NCBI GenBank assembly: GCA_039978895.1
Contig: JBDWAL010000033.1
Location: forward strand, 62,001 to 126,000
DNA from: Aliishimia sp039978895
Lineage (GTDB): Bacteria > Pseudomonadota > Alphaproteobacteria > Rhodobacterales > Rhodobacteraceae
Direction of reading: 5' to 3'
Length of the DNA stretch: 64,000 bases
Each line of letters begins with the position of its first letter. The first letter of the stretch is position 1. Below, in pieces: positions 1 through 7,735 of this stretch. Both the position numbers and the translations under genes were made by a program. Under the pieces are notes generated by a model, which was not told where the DNA came from, did no database searches, and worked only from the letters and a program-made list of their open reading frames with translations.

Positions 1-305
1 TCCCACGTGAAGCTGGGGACGGCTATATCGGCTTTGCCAAAGCGACCGGCGTGGATTGCGTGGCGCTGGACAATTCCGTGTCAGCAACGTGGGGCGCGCA
101 ACACGTACAGATAGACGGCTGCGTGCAAGGAAACCTTGCGTCCAAGCACATGGTGACTGGTGGACAGGCGTTGATTGATGAAACCAAGGCAATCGTTGAA
201 GCGTTCCGGAACGGCCCGCATATTTTCAACTTAGGCCATGGAATCACACCAGACGCCGATCCAGAAAATGTAGCGTTGATGATTGAGACCGTGCGCAACG
301 CCTAA
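1..305 (+). CDS. hemE: Uroporphyrinogen decarboxylase, C-terminal part (5' end outside window)
   Basis: The reading frame is open from the window edge (first full codon at position 3) to TAA at 303-305. It encodes about 100 C-terminal residues of uroporphyrinogen III decarboxylase, which removes four acetate carboxyls to form coproporphyrinogen III in cytoplasmic haem biosynthesis. The recognisable family end is the glycine-rich barrel strand with VQGN near residue 40 of the visible part, followed by the LGHGI loop and a TPDADPENV stretch leading into the last helix. The start and active-site N-terminus lie upstream of the window. A hairpin follows at 326-345. Confidence 0.9.
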   Translation, partial: PREAGDGYIGFAKATGVDCVALDNSVSATWGAQHVQIDGCVQGNLASKHMVTGGQALIDETKAIVEAFRNGPHIFNLGHGITPDADPENVALMIETVRNA

Positions 306-325
306 GTGCGACGAAAAAAGCGAAT

Positions 326-345
326 CCGGGCAAGTGTTTGCCCGG
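326..345 (+). terminator. Hairpin after hemE, possible terminator
   Basis: An 8-bp perfect inverted repeat (CCGGGCAA 326-333, TTGCCCGG 338-345) with a 4-nt loop lies 20 nt after the hemE stop. No T-run follows, so it may act as a Rho-dependent or weak terminator, or only protect the 3' end. Confidence 0.45.
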
Positions 346-413
346 TTCGGTTGGGCTGTTGGGGCGGAAAGTGCTGCGTCTTAACAGCTGCTAACCTATC
401 GGTAAGGAAGAAA

Positions 414-490
414 TGGTAGCGTGAGGCGGACTTGAACCGCCGACCCCAGCATTATGAGTGCTGTGCTCTAACCAACTGAGCTATCACGCC
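414..490 (-). tRNA. tRNA-Met (CAU), elongator type
   Basis: Read on the minus strand this folds as a full cloverleaf. The acceptor is GGCGTGA paired with TCACGCT (one G-U at position 1:72), the D-arm contains AGCTCAGTTGGTTAGAGC, the anticodon CAT is complementary to 454-456, the T-loop is GTTCAAGTC, and CCA is encoded (414-416). The 5' half closely resembles elongator tRNA-Met rather than initiator: the initiator would carry an unpaired first base and three G-C pairs above the anticodon loop. A CAU tRNA modified to read AUA (Ile2) is less likely but cannot be fully excluded by eye. Confidence 0.93.
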
Positions 491-682
491 ACGTTTCGGC
501 GCTCCGCTTAGACCCACGTGGCGAGGCTGTCAAACGGTTTATCGCAACGCACGTGTCGCAATTGTCGCGCGGAATGGCAGTGTTCTGCACATTCTGTATC
601 GTGATCAAAGGCTTGGTGCTGCTTGCGCAGTTGGATTGCACTCAAATAATGGGCAGGGCGATCTTACGAAGGGGCGCGTTGC

Positions 683-2770
683 GTGACTGAAAAACGCAAA
701 CTTTTACGGTATGCTTTGGTGTGTTTGTTGTCTTGTTTGTGGACAACCCCAGTTTGGGCCGAGTCAGTGCGCTTGTCCTTTTCGACTTATGGGACACCTG
801 GGCTGATCGATATGCCGGTCGCACTGTCCGCCCCGGATGCCGAATTGGTCGTGACAGCATCGTATTTCGAAAATATCACACGTTCGACTTTGAGCTTCCA
901 AATAACCCCACGACTTTCCGCCGCGTTTCGATATTCCGGGTTGGAGGGTTTAGGCGGTTCTGTCCGTGATAATTTGTTCGACCGTTCATTTGATCTGCAA
1001 CTTCGCGTCTTAGACGAAGGCAGGGTTGTTCCGGCGGTTGCCATTGGATTGCGCGATTTCATTGGTACGGGTGTTTATTCTTCAGAATATATCGTGGCCA
1101 CCAAGAACATAGGCACGCGTGTCTCGCTAACTGGTGGTGTGGGCTGGGGTCGGTTAGGACGACGTGGTTATCTTGAACGTGCAGACCCAACTGCAACAAC
1201 AAACCAAGGTGGGCAATTTGAAACGACGCGCTGGTTTCGTGGCAAAGCGGCGTTTTTTGGCGGTGTGGCGTGGCAAATTAATGACCGTGCGCAACTCAAG
1301 TTGGAATATTCATCGGACTCCTACATACAAGAGGAAGCTGGCGCCGCCATTGATCGACGCAATCAAGTCAACATCGGAGTCGATTATCGGCTGAACGACA
1401 AGGTCGCATTGCAAGCGTTCCATCTATATGGGGCGACCTTCGGTGTGGCCATCAATGTTCGCAACAACCCGAAATCGGCCAAATCCCCAAGTGGAACGCA
1501 CGCGGCCCCGTACCCTGTGCGACCGCGTGGGGCAGCACGGGATTTGGGATGGGTGAATGAGGATGTCGCGCGTCGCACCCTTCGCGAAGCGCTCGCGATT
1601 GCGATGCGACATGAAGGGCTTGTCGTCGAAGGTTTGGATTTATCCGGGACGCGCGTACAAATTCACGTCCGTAATACACGATACAATTTTACAGCCGAAG
1701 CAGTCGGACGAACTGCACGTGTGTTGACGCAAGTACTGCCGGACAGTGTAGAACAATTCGAAATTACTCTGAGTGGCAATGGTGTTGCGACCTCCCAAGT
1801 ACGTTTCAGCCGAACCGCCCTTGAACGATATGAACACGCGCCGGATGGGCCTGAGCGCATGTTACAAAACGCGCGGATCCAAGAGGCAAATCTTGAAACA
1901 TTGCCGCGTTTTGATCCGACGCTGTACCCTCGCTTCACTTGGGGCTTGGGACCTTATCTTCGGGCGAGTTATTTTGATCCTGATCGCCCGGTTCTTGCTG
2001 ACTTTGGCCTTCGTCTAAATGCAGAATATAGCATAGCGCCGGGTTTATTTTTGGCGGGGTCAGTACGTAAAACAATTGTTGGCAATATTGACCAAAGTGA
2101 CCGCCCCTCAAATTCGGTGATCCAACGGGTCCGTTCAGAATCAAATCGATTTTTGAGAGAAGGCGACCCTGCTCTTGAGACCCTGACGCTTGCCTATTTG
2201 TTTCGCCCCGGACGTGCGTTGTACGGAAGGATCACGCTAGGGTATCTTGAGGCGCAATACGCTGGGTTGTCAGCAGAATTGTTGTGGAAACCAGTGCAAA
2301 GTCGGCTTGCATTGGGGATCGAAGTGAATTTCGTTAAACAACGAGACTTTGATCAATTGTTTGGTTTTCAAAGCTATGACGTCACAACAGGGCATATCTC
2401 CGGTTATTATTCATTTGGCAACGGATACCACGCCCAAGTCGATGTCGGGCGTTACCTTGCCGGTGATTGGGGAACGTCGATTTCAATAGATCGTGAGTTC
2501 GCAAATGGGTGGCGAATTGGGGCCTATGCGACGTTTACGGATGTCAGTTTTGAAGATTTCGGAGAGGGGTCTTTCGACAAGGGGCTTCGTTTCACCATTC
2601 CTTTGTCGCCTTTCCTTGGACAACCGTCGCGACGCAAATTTGGGGTGACTTTGCAGCCACTTACCCGAGACGGTGGTGCGCGCGTACATGTGGATGGCCG
2701 TTTGTACGAATCTGTGAGGAACTTTCACGCCAGTGGTTTGGAAAGCAGTTGGGGGAGGTTTTGGCGATGA
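683..2770 (+). CDS. YjbH-like outer-membrane exopolysaccharide protein
   Basis: This 695-residue protein has a cleavable signal peptide (about residues 1-26, ending A-W-A) followed by long alternating beta-rich sequence with repeated aromatic strand ends, as expected for the YjbH/GfcD (DUF940) outer-membrane family linked to exopolysaccharide or group 4 capsule export. Family signposts are the early STYGTPGLIDMP stretch and a middle segment (about 290-360) resembling a periplasmic insert between two barrel-like halves. The start is GTG at 683, chosen because it sits after an AAGGGG site and directly before the signal peptide. The stop overlaps the next start (ATGA, 2767-2770), so the downstream lipoprotein is translationally coupled. 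The role in polysaccharide export is inferred from the family. Confidence 0.82.
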   Translation: MTEKRKLLRYALVCLLSCLWTTPVWAESVRLSFSTYGTPGLIDMPVALSAPDAELVVTASYFENITRSTLSFQITPRLSAAFRYSGLEGLGGSVRDNLFDRSFDLQLRVLDEGRVVPAVAIGLRDFIGTGVYSSEYIVATKNIGTRVSLTGGVGWGRLGRRGYLERADPTATTNQGGQFETTRWFRGKAAFFGGVAWQINDRAQLKLEYSSDSYIQEEAGAAIDRRNQVNIGVDYRLNDKVALQAFHLYGATFGVAINVRNNPKSAKSPSGTHAAPYPVRPRGAARDLGWVNEDVARRTLREALAIAMRHEGLVVEGLDLSGTRVQIHVRNTRYNFTAEAVGRTARVLTQVLPDSVEQFEITLSGNGVATSQVRFSRTALERYEHAPDGPERMLQNARIQEANLETLPRFDPTLYPRFTWGLGPYLRASYFDPDRPVLADFGLRLNAEYSIAPGLFLAGSVRKTIVGNIDQSDRPSNSVIQRVRSESNRFLREGDPALETLTLAYLFRPGRALYGRITLGYLEAQYAGLSAELLWKPVQSRLALGIEVNFVKQRDFDQLFGFQSYDVTTGHISGYYSFGNGYHAQVDVGRYLAGDWGTSISIDREFANGWRIGAYATFTDVSFEDFGEGSFDKGLRFTIPLSPFLGQPSRRKFGVTLQPLTRDGGARVHVDGRLYESVRNFHASGLESSWGRFWR

Positions 2771-3393
2771 TTTTTCGAGTGGCTTTTCTAATATTGGCGG
2801 TATTGATTTTAACAGGGTGTGGCTCTCGGGCTCAGGATCCACTGGTTCAATCAGTACGTGCCGCTGTTCAAAATGTGGGGCAGACGCCTGCAGCCCCGAC
2901 CCCCGTTGCGCAGCAGCGGCTCGCAATTATTCAGGCGATTCGAGATGCGGGGGCCGAGGACCCAATTTTGCTTGTTGCATTGCCGGAACGTTCAGCTGTG
3001 GCGACGTTGGGTGTTGGGGGGGACAATCTTGGCGTGATCACATGGATAGATGCGGGAGGTGTGTCTGTTGCGCTTAAGAATGGTGTCATTGTGTCTACGC
3101 GGGGTCTTGGGCATGACCTGATCGTATCAGATGTTTCTGGCAGCGTGGCCGCTTTAAAAATGAAACGTTCGTCCCATACGCGAGAACAACGCTATTTGAA
3201 TGGTGAAGGGCAACTGCACGGGATCGAGTTGTCATGTGCCGCTGAGCTAGAAGCCAAAAAAGTGACAGAAACATGCCACAGTGAAACAAGGCGTGTCGTG
3301 AACACGTATGAGTTGAAGCACAATCGTGTGATCCGTTCGCGCCAATGGCTGGGTCCGGAGCTTGGCTACGCTGAGATTGAACAGCTTCAGTAA
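2767..3393 (+). CDS. YjbF/GfcB-type lipoprotein
   Basis: The protein has 208 residues and a lipoprotein signal (hydrophobic stretch ending L-T-G-C, Cys at about residue 18). The remainder matches the YjbF/GfcB (DUF2886) group of group 4 capsule or Yjb lipoproteins. Typical features are the regular beta-strand pattern, the loop with W-I-D-A-G-G-V-S-V, and the VIVSTRGLGHDL segment near residue 120. ATG at 2767 overlaps the yjbH-like stop and leaves a normal lipoprotein signal; an earlier in-frame start at 2749 would only add six residues. It forms a two-gene operon with the barrel protein. YjbE- and YjbG-like partners are not seen here. Confidence 0.8.
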   Translation: MIFRVAFLILAVLILTGCGSRAQDPLVQSVRAAVQNVGQTPAAPTPVAQQRLAIIQAIRDAGAEDPILLVALPERSAVATLGVGGDNLGVITWIDAGGVSVALKNGVIVSTRGLGHDLIVSDVSGSVAALKMKRSSHTREQRYLNGEGQLHGIELSCAAELEAKKVTETCHSETRRVVNTYELKHNRVIRSRQWLGPELGYAEIEQLQ

Positions 3394-3523
3394 CCATCTG
3401 ATTTTGTAATGTAAATCATCAGGTGACATCTGCCAATATCGTCGATAACGTTGTTTTTAGAATGCGATTCATTTTGGGCAACTTTAGCTCAGGATTGTAA
3501 CATAAAATTTGGGAGGACACGAT

Positions 3524-4570
3524 ATGACTTTATCCCGCAAAGGGTTTCTGACGTTGGCCAGCGCTGCTGCGCTGAGCATCGGCATGGCTGGAAGCGCATT
3601 GGCGCAAGAGGTGACACTGACGCTGCACCAATTCCTACCGGCTCAAGCGAATGTACCCAAACTTGTCCTAGATGTTTGGGCTGACAATGTCGAAAAAGCA
3701 TCTGAGGGTCGCATCAAAGTGGATCGTTACCCATCAATGCAACTGGGCGGCAAGCCACCAGAATTGATGGACCAAGCGATGGAAGGCACAGCGGATATCG
3801 TTTGGACAGTTGTCGGCTATACACCGGGCCGTTTCCCGTCGACAGAGGTGTTTGAGCTGCCCTTTATGATGTCCAACGCGCGTGCGGTCAGCCATGCGTA
3901 TTGGGAAATGTTCGAAAAGCACATGAAGGACGATGAGTTCAAAGATGTGCATATTCTTGGAACGTGGGTGCATGGCCCTGGCATGATTCACGTGAACAAA
4001 GAAGTAAAACTGCCTGGTGACTTAGCAGGTATGAAAATTCGCGGTGGGTCTCGTTCCATCAACGGTTTGCTTGAAAAACTTGGCGCCCAACCTGTTGGTA
4101 TGCCAGTGCCTGCTGTTCCTGAAGGCCTTTCCAAGGGTGTGATCGATGGCACGACAATCCCCTGGGAAGTTACTGCAGCGCTGAAAGTGCCTGAGCTTGT
4201 TGGAAATCATACAGAATTTGATGGCGTGTCCCTCTACACGCTCACTTTCGTATTGGCGATGAATAAGGATCGCTATGAAGGCATGCCTGCCGATCTGCAA
4301 AAAGTGATCGACGACAATTCCGGGTTGGAGTTCTCAGTGTTCGCTGGTGGTACGCAATCTGACGCAGATGGCCCTGCACGTAAGCTGGCGGTAGATCGTG
4401 GTAATAACATCGTTACTGTCTCAGGTGATGACATCAAAGTGTGGCGCGACGCGGCTCAACCGATCTACGATGAGTGGATTGCCGACATGGGCGAAAAAGG
4501 CAAAGACGGGCAAGCCCTGCTTGATGAAGCGCGTATGTTGATTGAAAAATACACTCCGCAATACGAATAA
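3524..4570 (+). CDS. dctP: TRAP transporter substrate-binding protein (DctP family)
   Basis: The 348-residue periplasmic solute receptor of a tripartite ATP-independent transporter captures an organic acid-type ligand and delivers it to the DctQM permease. It has a Sec signal peptide (about 1-27, ending A-L-A-Q) and then the DctP fold, including the A-D-I-V-W strand near residue 90 and the K-I-R-G-G-S-R segment near 173, where the conserved Arg that binds the ligand carboxylate lies in this family. ATG 3524 follows a GGGAGG site at 6-nt spacing; an upstream TTG at 3509 lies on the Shine-Dalgarno side and is rejected. It heads a dctP-Q-M operon. The substrate cannot be read from the sequence. 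Confidence 0.9.
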   Translation: MTLSRKGFLTLASAAALSIGMAGSALAQEVTLTLHQFLPAQANVPKLVLDVWADNVEKASEGRIKVDRYPSMQLGGKPPELMDQAMEGTADIVWTVVGYTPGRFPSTEVFELPFMMSNARAVSHAYWEMFEKHMKDDEFKDVHILGTWVHGPGMIHVNKEVKLPGDLAGMKIRGGSRSINGLLEKLGAQPVGMPVPAVPEGLSKGVIDGTTIPWEVTAALKVPELVGNHTEFDGVSLYTLTFVLAMNKDRYEGMPADLQKVIDDNSGLEFSVFAGGTQSDADGPARKLAVDRGNNIVTVSGDDIKVWRDAAQPIYDEWIADMGEKGKDGQALLDEARMLIEKYTPQYE

Positions 4571-4634
4571 GCGGTTACGAACCAAGCTGCGCCGGGGTCA
4601 CATCGGCGCAGCAATTTGAGGCAAAGGGGATCGA

Positions 4635-5138
4635 ATGGGCCGTTTGGTAACGGGTCTGGCACATATGAGTGCTATGATTGGTGGGCTGGTTCTGCTTGCA
4701 ATCATCTTGATGACCACGACAAGTATTGCTGGCCGTATGGTCGGGCTTGGTGAGATCAACGGAAACTACGAAATCCTTGAAGCCGGGGTCGCATTTGCGA
4801 TCTTTTCTTTCTTTCCGGTCTGCCAACTATATGGCGCACATGCGACGGTTGACGTGTTTACTTCTGGATTGCCCCCACGTCCGCTGGCTGTTTTACGGGC
4901 TTTCTGGGAAGTCGTTCTGGCCGCAGTCATCATATTGATTGCATGGCGTTTGTTCGGTGGCGTGGAACGCTACTGGAAGAACGGTGAAACGACGCTTTTC
5001 TTACAATTCCCAGTCTGGTGGGCCTATGCGGCGAGCTTCGCAGCTTCGATCATTGCGTGCATAACAGCAATCTATTGCGCGATAGCACGCGTGGCAGAAG
5101 TCGCGTCGGGCCGAACTATAATGCCAAGTGAACTCTGA
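4635..5138 (+). CDS. dctQ: TRAP transporter small permease (DctQ family)
   Basis: This 167-residue protein has four hydrophobic segments (about residues 15-37, 50-70, 90-110 and 130-152), the standard topology of the TRAP small subunit that bridges receptor and large permease. The N-E-I-L-E-A-type helix and the short charged cytoplasmic loop W-R-L-F-G-G-V-E-R-Y fit the family. Its TGA overlaps the dctM ATG (5136-5140, TGATG), indicating coupled translation. A gap of 64 nt separates it from dctP, where the abundant receptor mRNA is often processed, but no clear hairpin is obvious. Confidence 0.88.
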   Translation: MGRLVTGLAHMSAMIGGLVLLAIILMTTTSIAGRMVGLGEINGNYEILEAGVAFAIFSFFPVCQLYGAHATVDVFTSGLPPRPLAVLRAFWEVVLAAVIILIAWRLFGGVERYWKNGETTLFLQFPVWWAYAASFAASIIACITAIYCAIARVAEVASGRTIMPSEL

Positions 5139-6493
5139 TGGGGACGCTGTTGGACCTTTTGCCGTTCGCGGACATGTCACGAATGCAATTGGGGCTGTGG
5201 TCTTTTCCGATTCTGCTGATGCTGATATTCCTGCGCGCTCCAATTGGACTTGCGATGATGCTCGTAGGTTTGGGCGGGTGGTACTTTGCGATGAACGGCA
5301 ACCCATTGCCTGTGCTCAACAAGCTCAAGTCCGAGACTTATACAACGTTTTCAAGTTACTCACTGTCGATCATCCCGATGTTTTTGTTGATGGGTCAATT
5401 CGCTGTATTATCCGGAATGTCATCCGCCTTATTTCGAGCGGCGGAGAGCATTTTAGGGCACCGCAAAGGCGGGGTTGCTATGGCTTCAATTGGTGCATGT
5501 GCTGGGTTCGGAGCGATCTGTGGCTCATCTTTGGCAACGGCCGCAACCATGGGGCGAACGGCTTTGCCTGAATTGCGCCAGTACGGGTATGCAGGCGGCT
5601 TTTCCACGGCGACCTTGGCTGCGGGCGGTACGCTTGGCATCCTGATCCCGCCATCCGTGATCCTTGTGATCTATGCCATCATCACAGAGCAAAACATCGC
5701 GAAGCTCTTTCTAGCCGCGTTTATTCCGGGTATTTTGGCAGCCCTTGGCTATATGTTGACCATTCGGTTTTATGTTTACCTTTACCCGGATCGCGCTGGA
5801 ACTCGCCCCCGTCAACCTTGGTCCGAACGTTGGATCGCACTCGGTAAGACATGGCCAGTCTTGATCATTTTCGGGGTCGTTGTCGGCGGGATTTACGCAG
5901 GAATTTTCACCCCAACTGAAGGTGCCGCTGTCGGCGCCTTTGGCACCGGGTTGGTTGCATTGTTGTCAGGAAATTTGAACTGGTCTGTCTTGAAAGAAAG
6001 CCTGTTTGGCACCGGAAAAACGACGGCGATGATCTTTTTCATCGTGTTGGGTGCTGGTTTTTACAACTCCTTTTTGGCGTTGTCAGGCGTGCCGCAAGCC
6101 ATGGCCGATTACGTTCTAACGCAAGGGTTTAGCCCGTGGTTCGTTCTGTCGATCATACTGGTGTTCTATTTGGTGTTCGGCTGCGTAATGGACAGTTTGT
6201 CGATGATCCTTTTGACCGTGCCGATCTTCTTTCCGGTTATCTCGGCAATGGATTTTGGCATGACACCGGAGCATGTCGCGATTTGGTTTGGCATTCTTGT
6301 ACTAATCGTGGTTGAAGTCGGGTTGATTACGCCTCCTGTCGGTATGAATTTGTTCATTATCAACGCAATGAACCGTGAAACACCGATGACTGACACGTAT
6401 AAGGCCGTGATGTTCTTCGTTGGATCGGACATTGTGCGCGTCATTTTGTTGGTTCTGTTTCCTGCGATCACGTTGTTTCTGATCCCCGCATAG
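5138..6493 (+). CDS. dctM: TRAP transporter large permease (DctM family)
   Basis: The 451-residue, roughly 12-helix inner-membrane protein is the cation-driven translocating subunit of the TRAP system. Family hallmarks include the G-S-S-L-A-T-A-A-T-M-G segment near residue 130, the G-T-L-G-I-L-I-P-P-S motif near 165-175, and the late P-P-V-G-M-N-L motif near 405. These glycine/proline-rich discontinuous helices bind Na+ and substrate in the family. Length is normal for DctM. It overlaps dctQ by one base and is followed 33 nt later by the WG-repeat gene, probably on the same transcript. Confidence 0.92.
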   Translation: MGTLLDLLPFADMSRMQLGLWSFPILLMLIFLRAPIGLAMMLVGLGGWYFAMNGNPLPVLNKLKSETYTTFSSYSLSIIPMFLLMGQFAVLSGMSSALFRAAESILGHRKGGVAMASIGACAGFGAICGSSLATAATMGRTALPELRQYGYAGGFSTATLAAGGTLGILIPPSVILVIYAIITEQNIAKLFLAAFIPGILAALGYMLTIRFYVYLYPDRAGTRPRQPWSERWIALGKTWPVLIIFGVVVGGIYAGIFTPTEGAAVGAFGTGLVALLSGNLNWSVLKESLFGTGKTTAMIFFIVLGAGFYNSFLALSGVPQAMADYVLTQGFSPWFVLSIILVFYLVFGCVMDSLSMILLTVPIFFPVISAMDFGMTPEHVAIWFGILVLIVVEVGLITPPVGMNLFIINAMNRETPMTDTYKAVMFFVGSDIVRVILLVLFPAITLFLIPA

Positions 6494-6526
6494 GAAACGT
6501 GAGTAGGCAAAAAGGGACGTCTTTAC

Positions 6527-7645
6527 ATGCAATTGTTCCCTTTTGAACAACCTGGATTTCCCCGGCGTCTTGGCTTCATCAATGAAGACGGTGACGTTGT
6601 GGTTGAACAAATCTATGCATGGTCGCCCTATAGCCAATTTAATGCGGCTGGTTACGCTGTTGTGCAGACGGAAGATCTTGGCGAAAAGCTGGTGATCGAT
6701 ACCAAAGGCAAAGTCCGGTTGGAGATAAGCCCCGATTATTTTTTCAGCATGATGACGCCCCCGGATTCATACGGGCTTTTCCCAATCGAACACCGACCAG
6801 ATCATGGAGATAAGACCGCTTATGAGATGGAAGGACGCGACTGGGCCTATAAAGGCCGCCGCTCTGACTTCGCGATGACGTTGGCGGGGGACATAGCGTT
6901 TGAAGAAAAGGTCTCCGCATTTTCACATGGCGCTTATGGCGTAAAACGTGCGCTGGACGGGCAAAAAAAGCCCAAGTTCGGTATCGTCGATATGAAGGGA
7001 TCACCACGGACGGATTTTGACTTCGACCAACTTCGGTGGTCACAACGCGATCCGTATGTGTGTGTCGGCAGGGACGGGTTGTTCGGCGTAATTGACCACT
7101 TTGGCAACGAGGTTATTCCCATCGTTCACCCTACCGGGCGCGTTCCCAGCTATCACGGCGTCACTGACGGTGTCGCTATCTACTATGACCCGTCGCGGGA
7201 CATGTGTCTTACGATGGACATGCAGGGGCGGCCTCTGGCGGCGGTGCCCACAACCTATTGGTCGCCGATATATCCCAAAGCCGTGCCCACATTGTCGGAT
7301 GGCTTGATGAAAATCACGCTGCGCGCCAATGATGGTGGGGAAGGCGCGTCGGTCTTCATGAATGCCTTTGGTGACACGCCGATGAAGGACAAGTCAGGTA
7401 AAGCGCGCATGTTCGCGCCTGAACACCGCCTCGGGTATTTCTATCATGGGCTGGCGAGCATTCGGATCAACGATCTGGGCGGTTACATAGATAAAAGCGG
7501 GGACGTCGTCATTGCGCCTCAGTATGAATCTGCTGGGGACTTTCGCAATGGATTGGCCAAAGTCTTCTTCACAACAAAAGATCGACAGGCCAATCAGTTT
7601 GCATACATCAACGGGTATGGTGAGGTCGTCGCGCAAAACTATTGA
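6527..7645 (+). CDS. WG-repeat protein downstream of TRAP operon
   Basis: The 372-residue protein has no signal peptide or membrane segment and contains several units of the WG/KWG repeat type, in which a short strand pair of the form G-x-I-D-x-x-G-x-V-V-I-x-P-x-Y recurs. Clear examples are F-I-N-E-D-G-D-V-V-V (about residues 17-26), G-V-I-D-H-F-G-N-E-V-I-P (about 186-197) and Y-I-D-K-S-G-D-V-V-I-A-P-Q-Y (about 321-334). Such repeats build a propeller or solenoid surface of unknown binding role. It starts 33 nt after dctM in the same orientation, so co-expression with the transporter is likely. No enzymatic motif is visible. Confidence 0.75.
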   Translation: MQLFPFEQPGFPRRLGFINEDGDVVVEQIYAWSPYSQFNAAGYAVVQTEDLGEKLVIDTKGKVRLEISPDYFFSMMTPPDSYGLFPIEHRPDHGDKTAYEMEGRDWAYKGRRSDFAMTLAGDIAFEEKVSAFSHGAYGVKRALDGQKKPKFGIVDMKGSPRTDFDFDQLRWSQRDPYVCVGRDGLFGVIDHFGNEVIPIVHPTGRVPSYHGVTDGVAIYYDPSRDMCLTMDMQGRPLAAVPTTYWSPIYPKAVPTLSDGLMKITLRANDGGEGASVFMNAFGDTPMKDKSGKARMFAPEHRLGYFYHGLASIRINDLGGYIDKSGDVVIAPQYESAGDFRNGLAKVFFTTKDRQANQFAYINGYGEVVAQNY

Positions 7646-7686
7646 ATGCGCGTCGTCGTGGGTGAAGGAACTGCTCGTTTGAATGC

Positions 7687-7713
7687 AAAAAGGCCGCCCA
7701 AAGGGACGGCCGT
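7687..7713 (-). terminator. Rho-independent terminator of the solute-binding protein gene
   Basis: On the minus strand a GC-rich stem (GGCCGtCC / GGgCGGCC, 7692-7711) with a CTTT loop is followed by TTTTT (7687-7691). It sits 25 nt beyond the stop of the minus-strand gene ending at 7736 and 40 nt after the convergent WG-repeat gene. Confidence 0.85.
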
Positions 7714-7735
7714 TTCTAATGTCAGGCTGTTTGGA

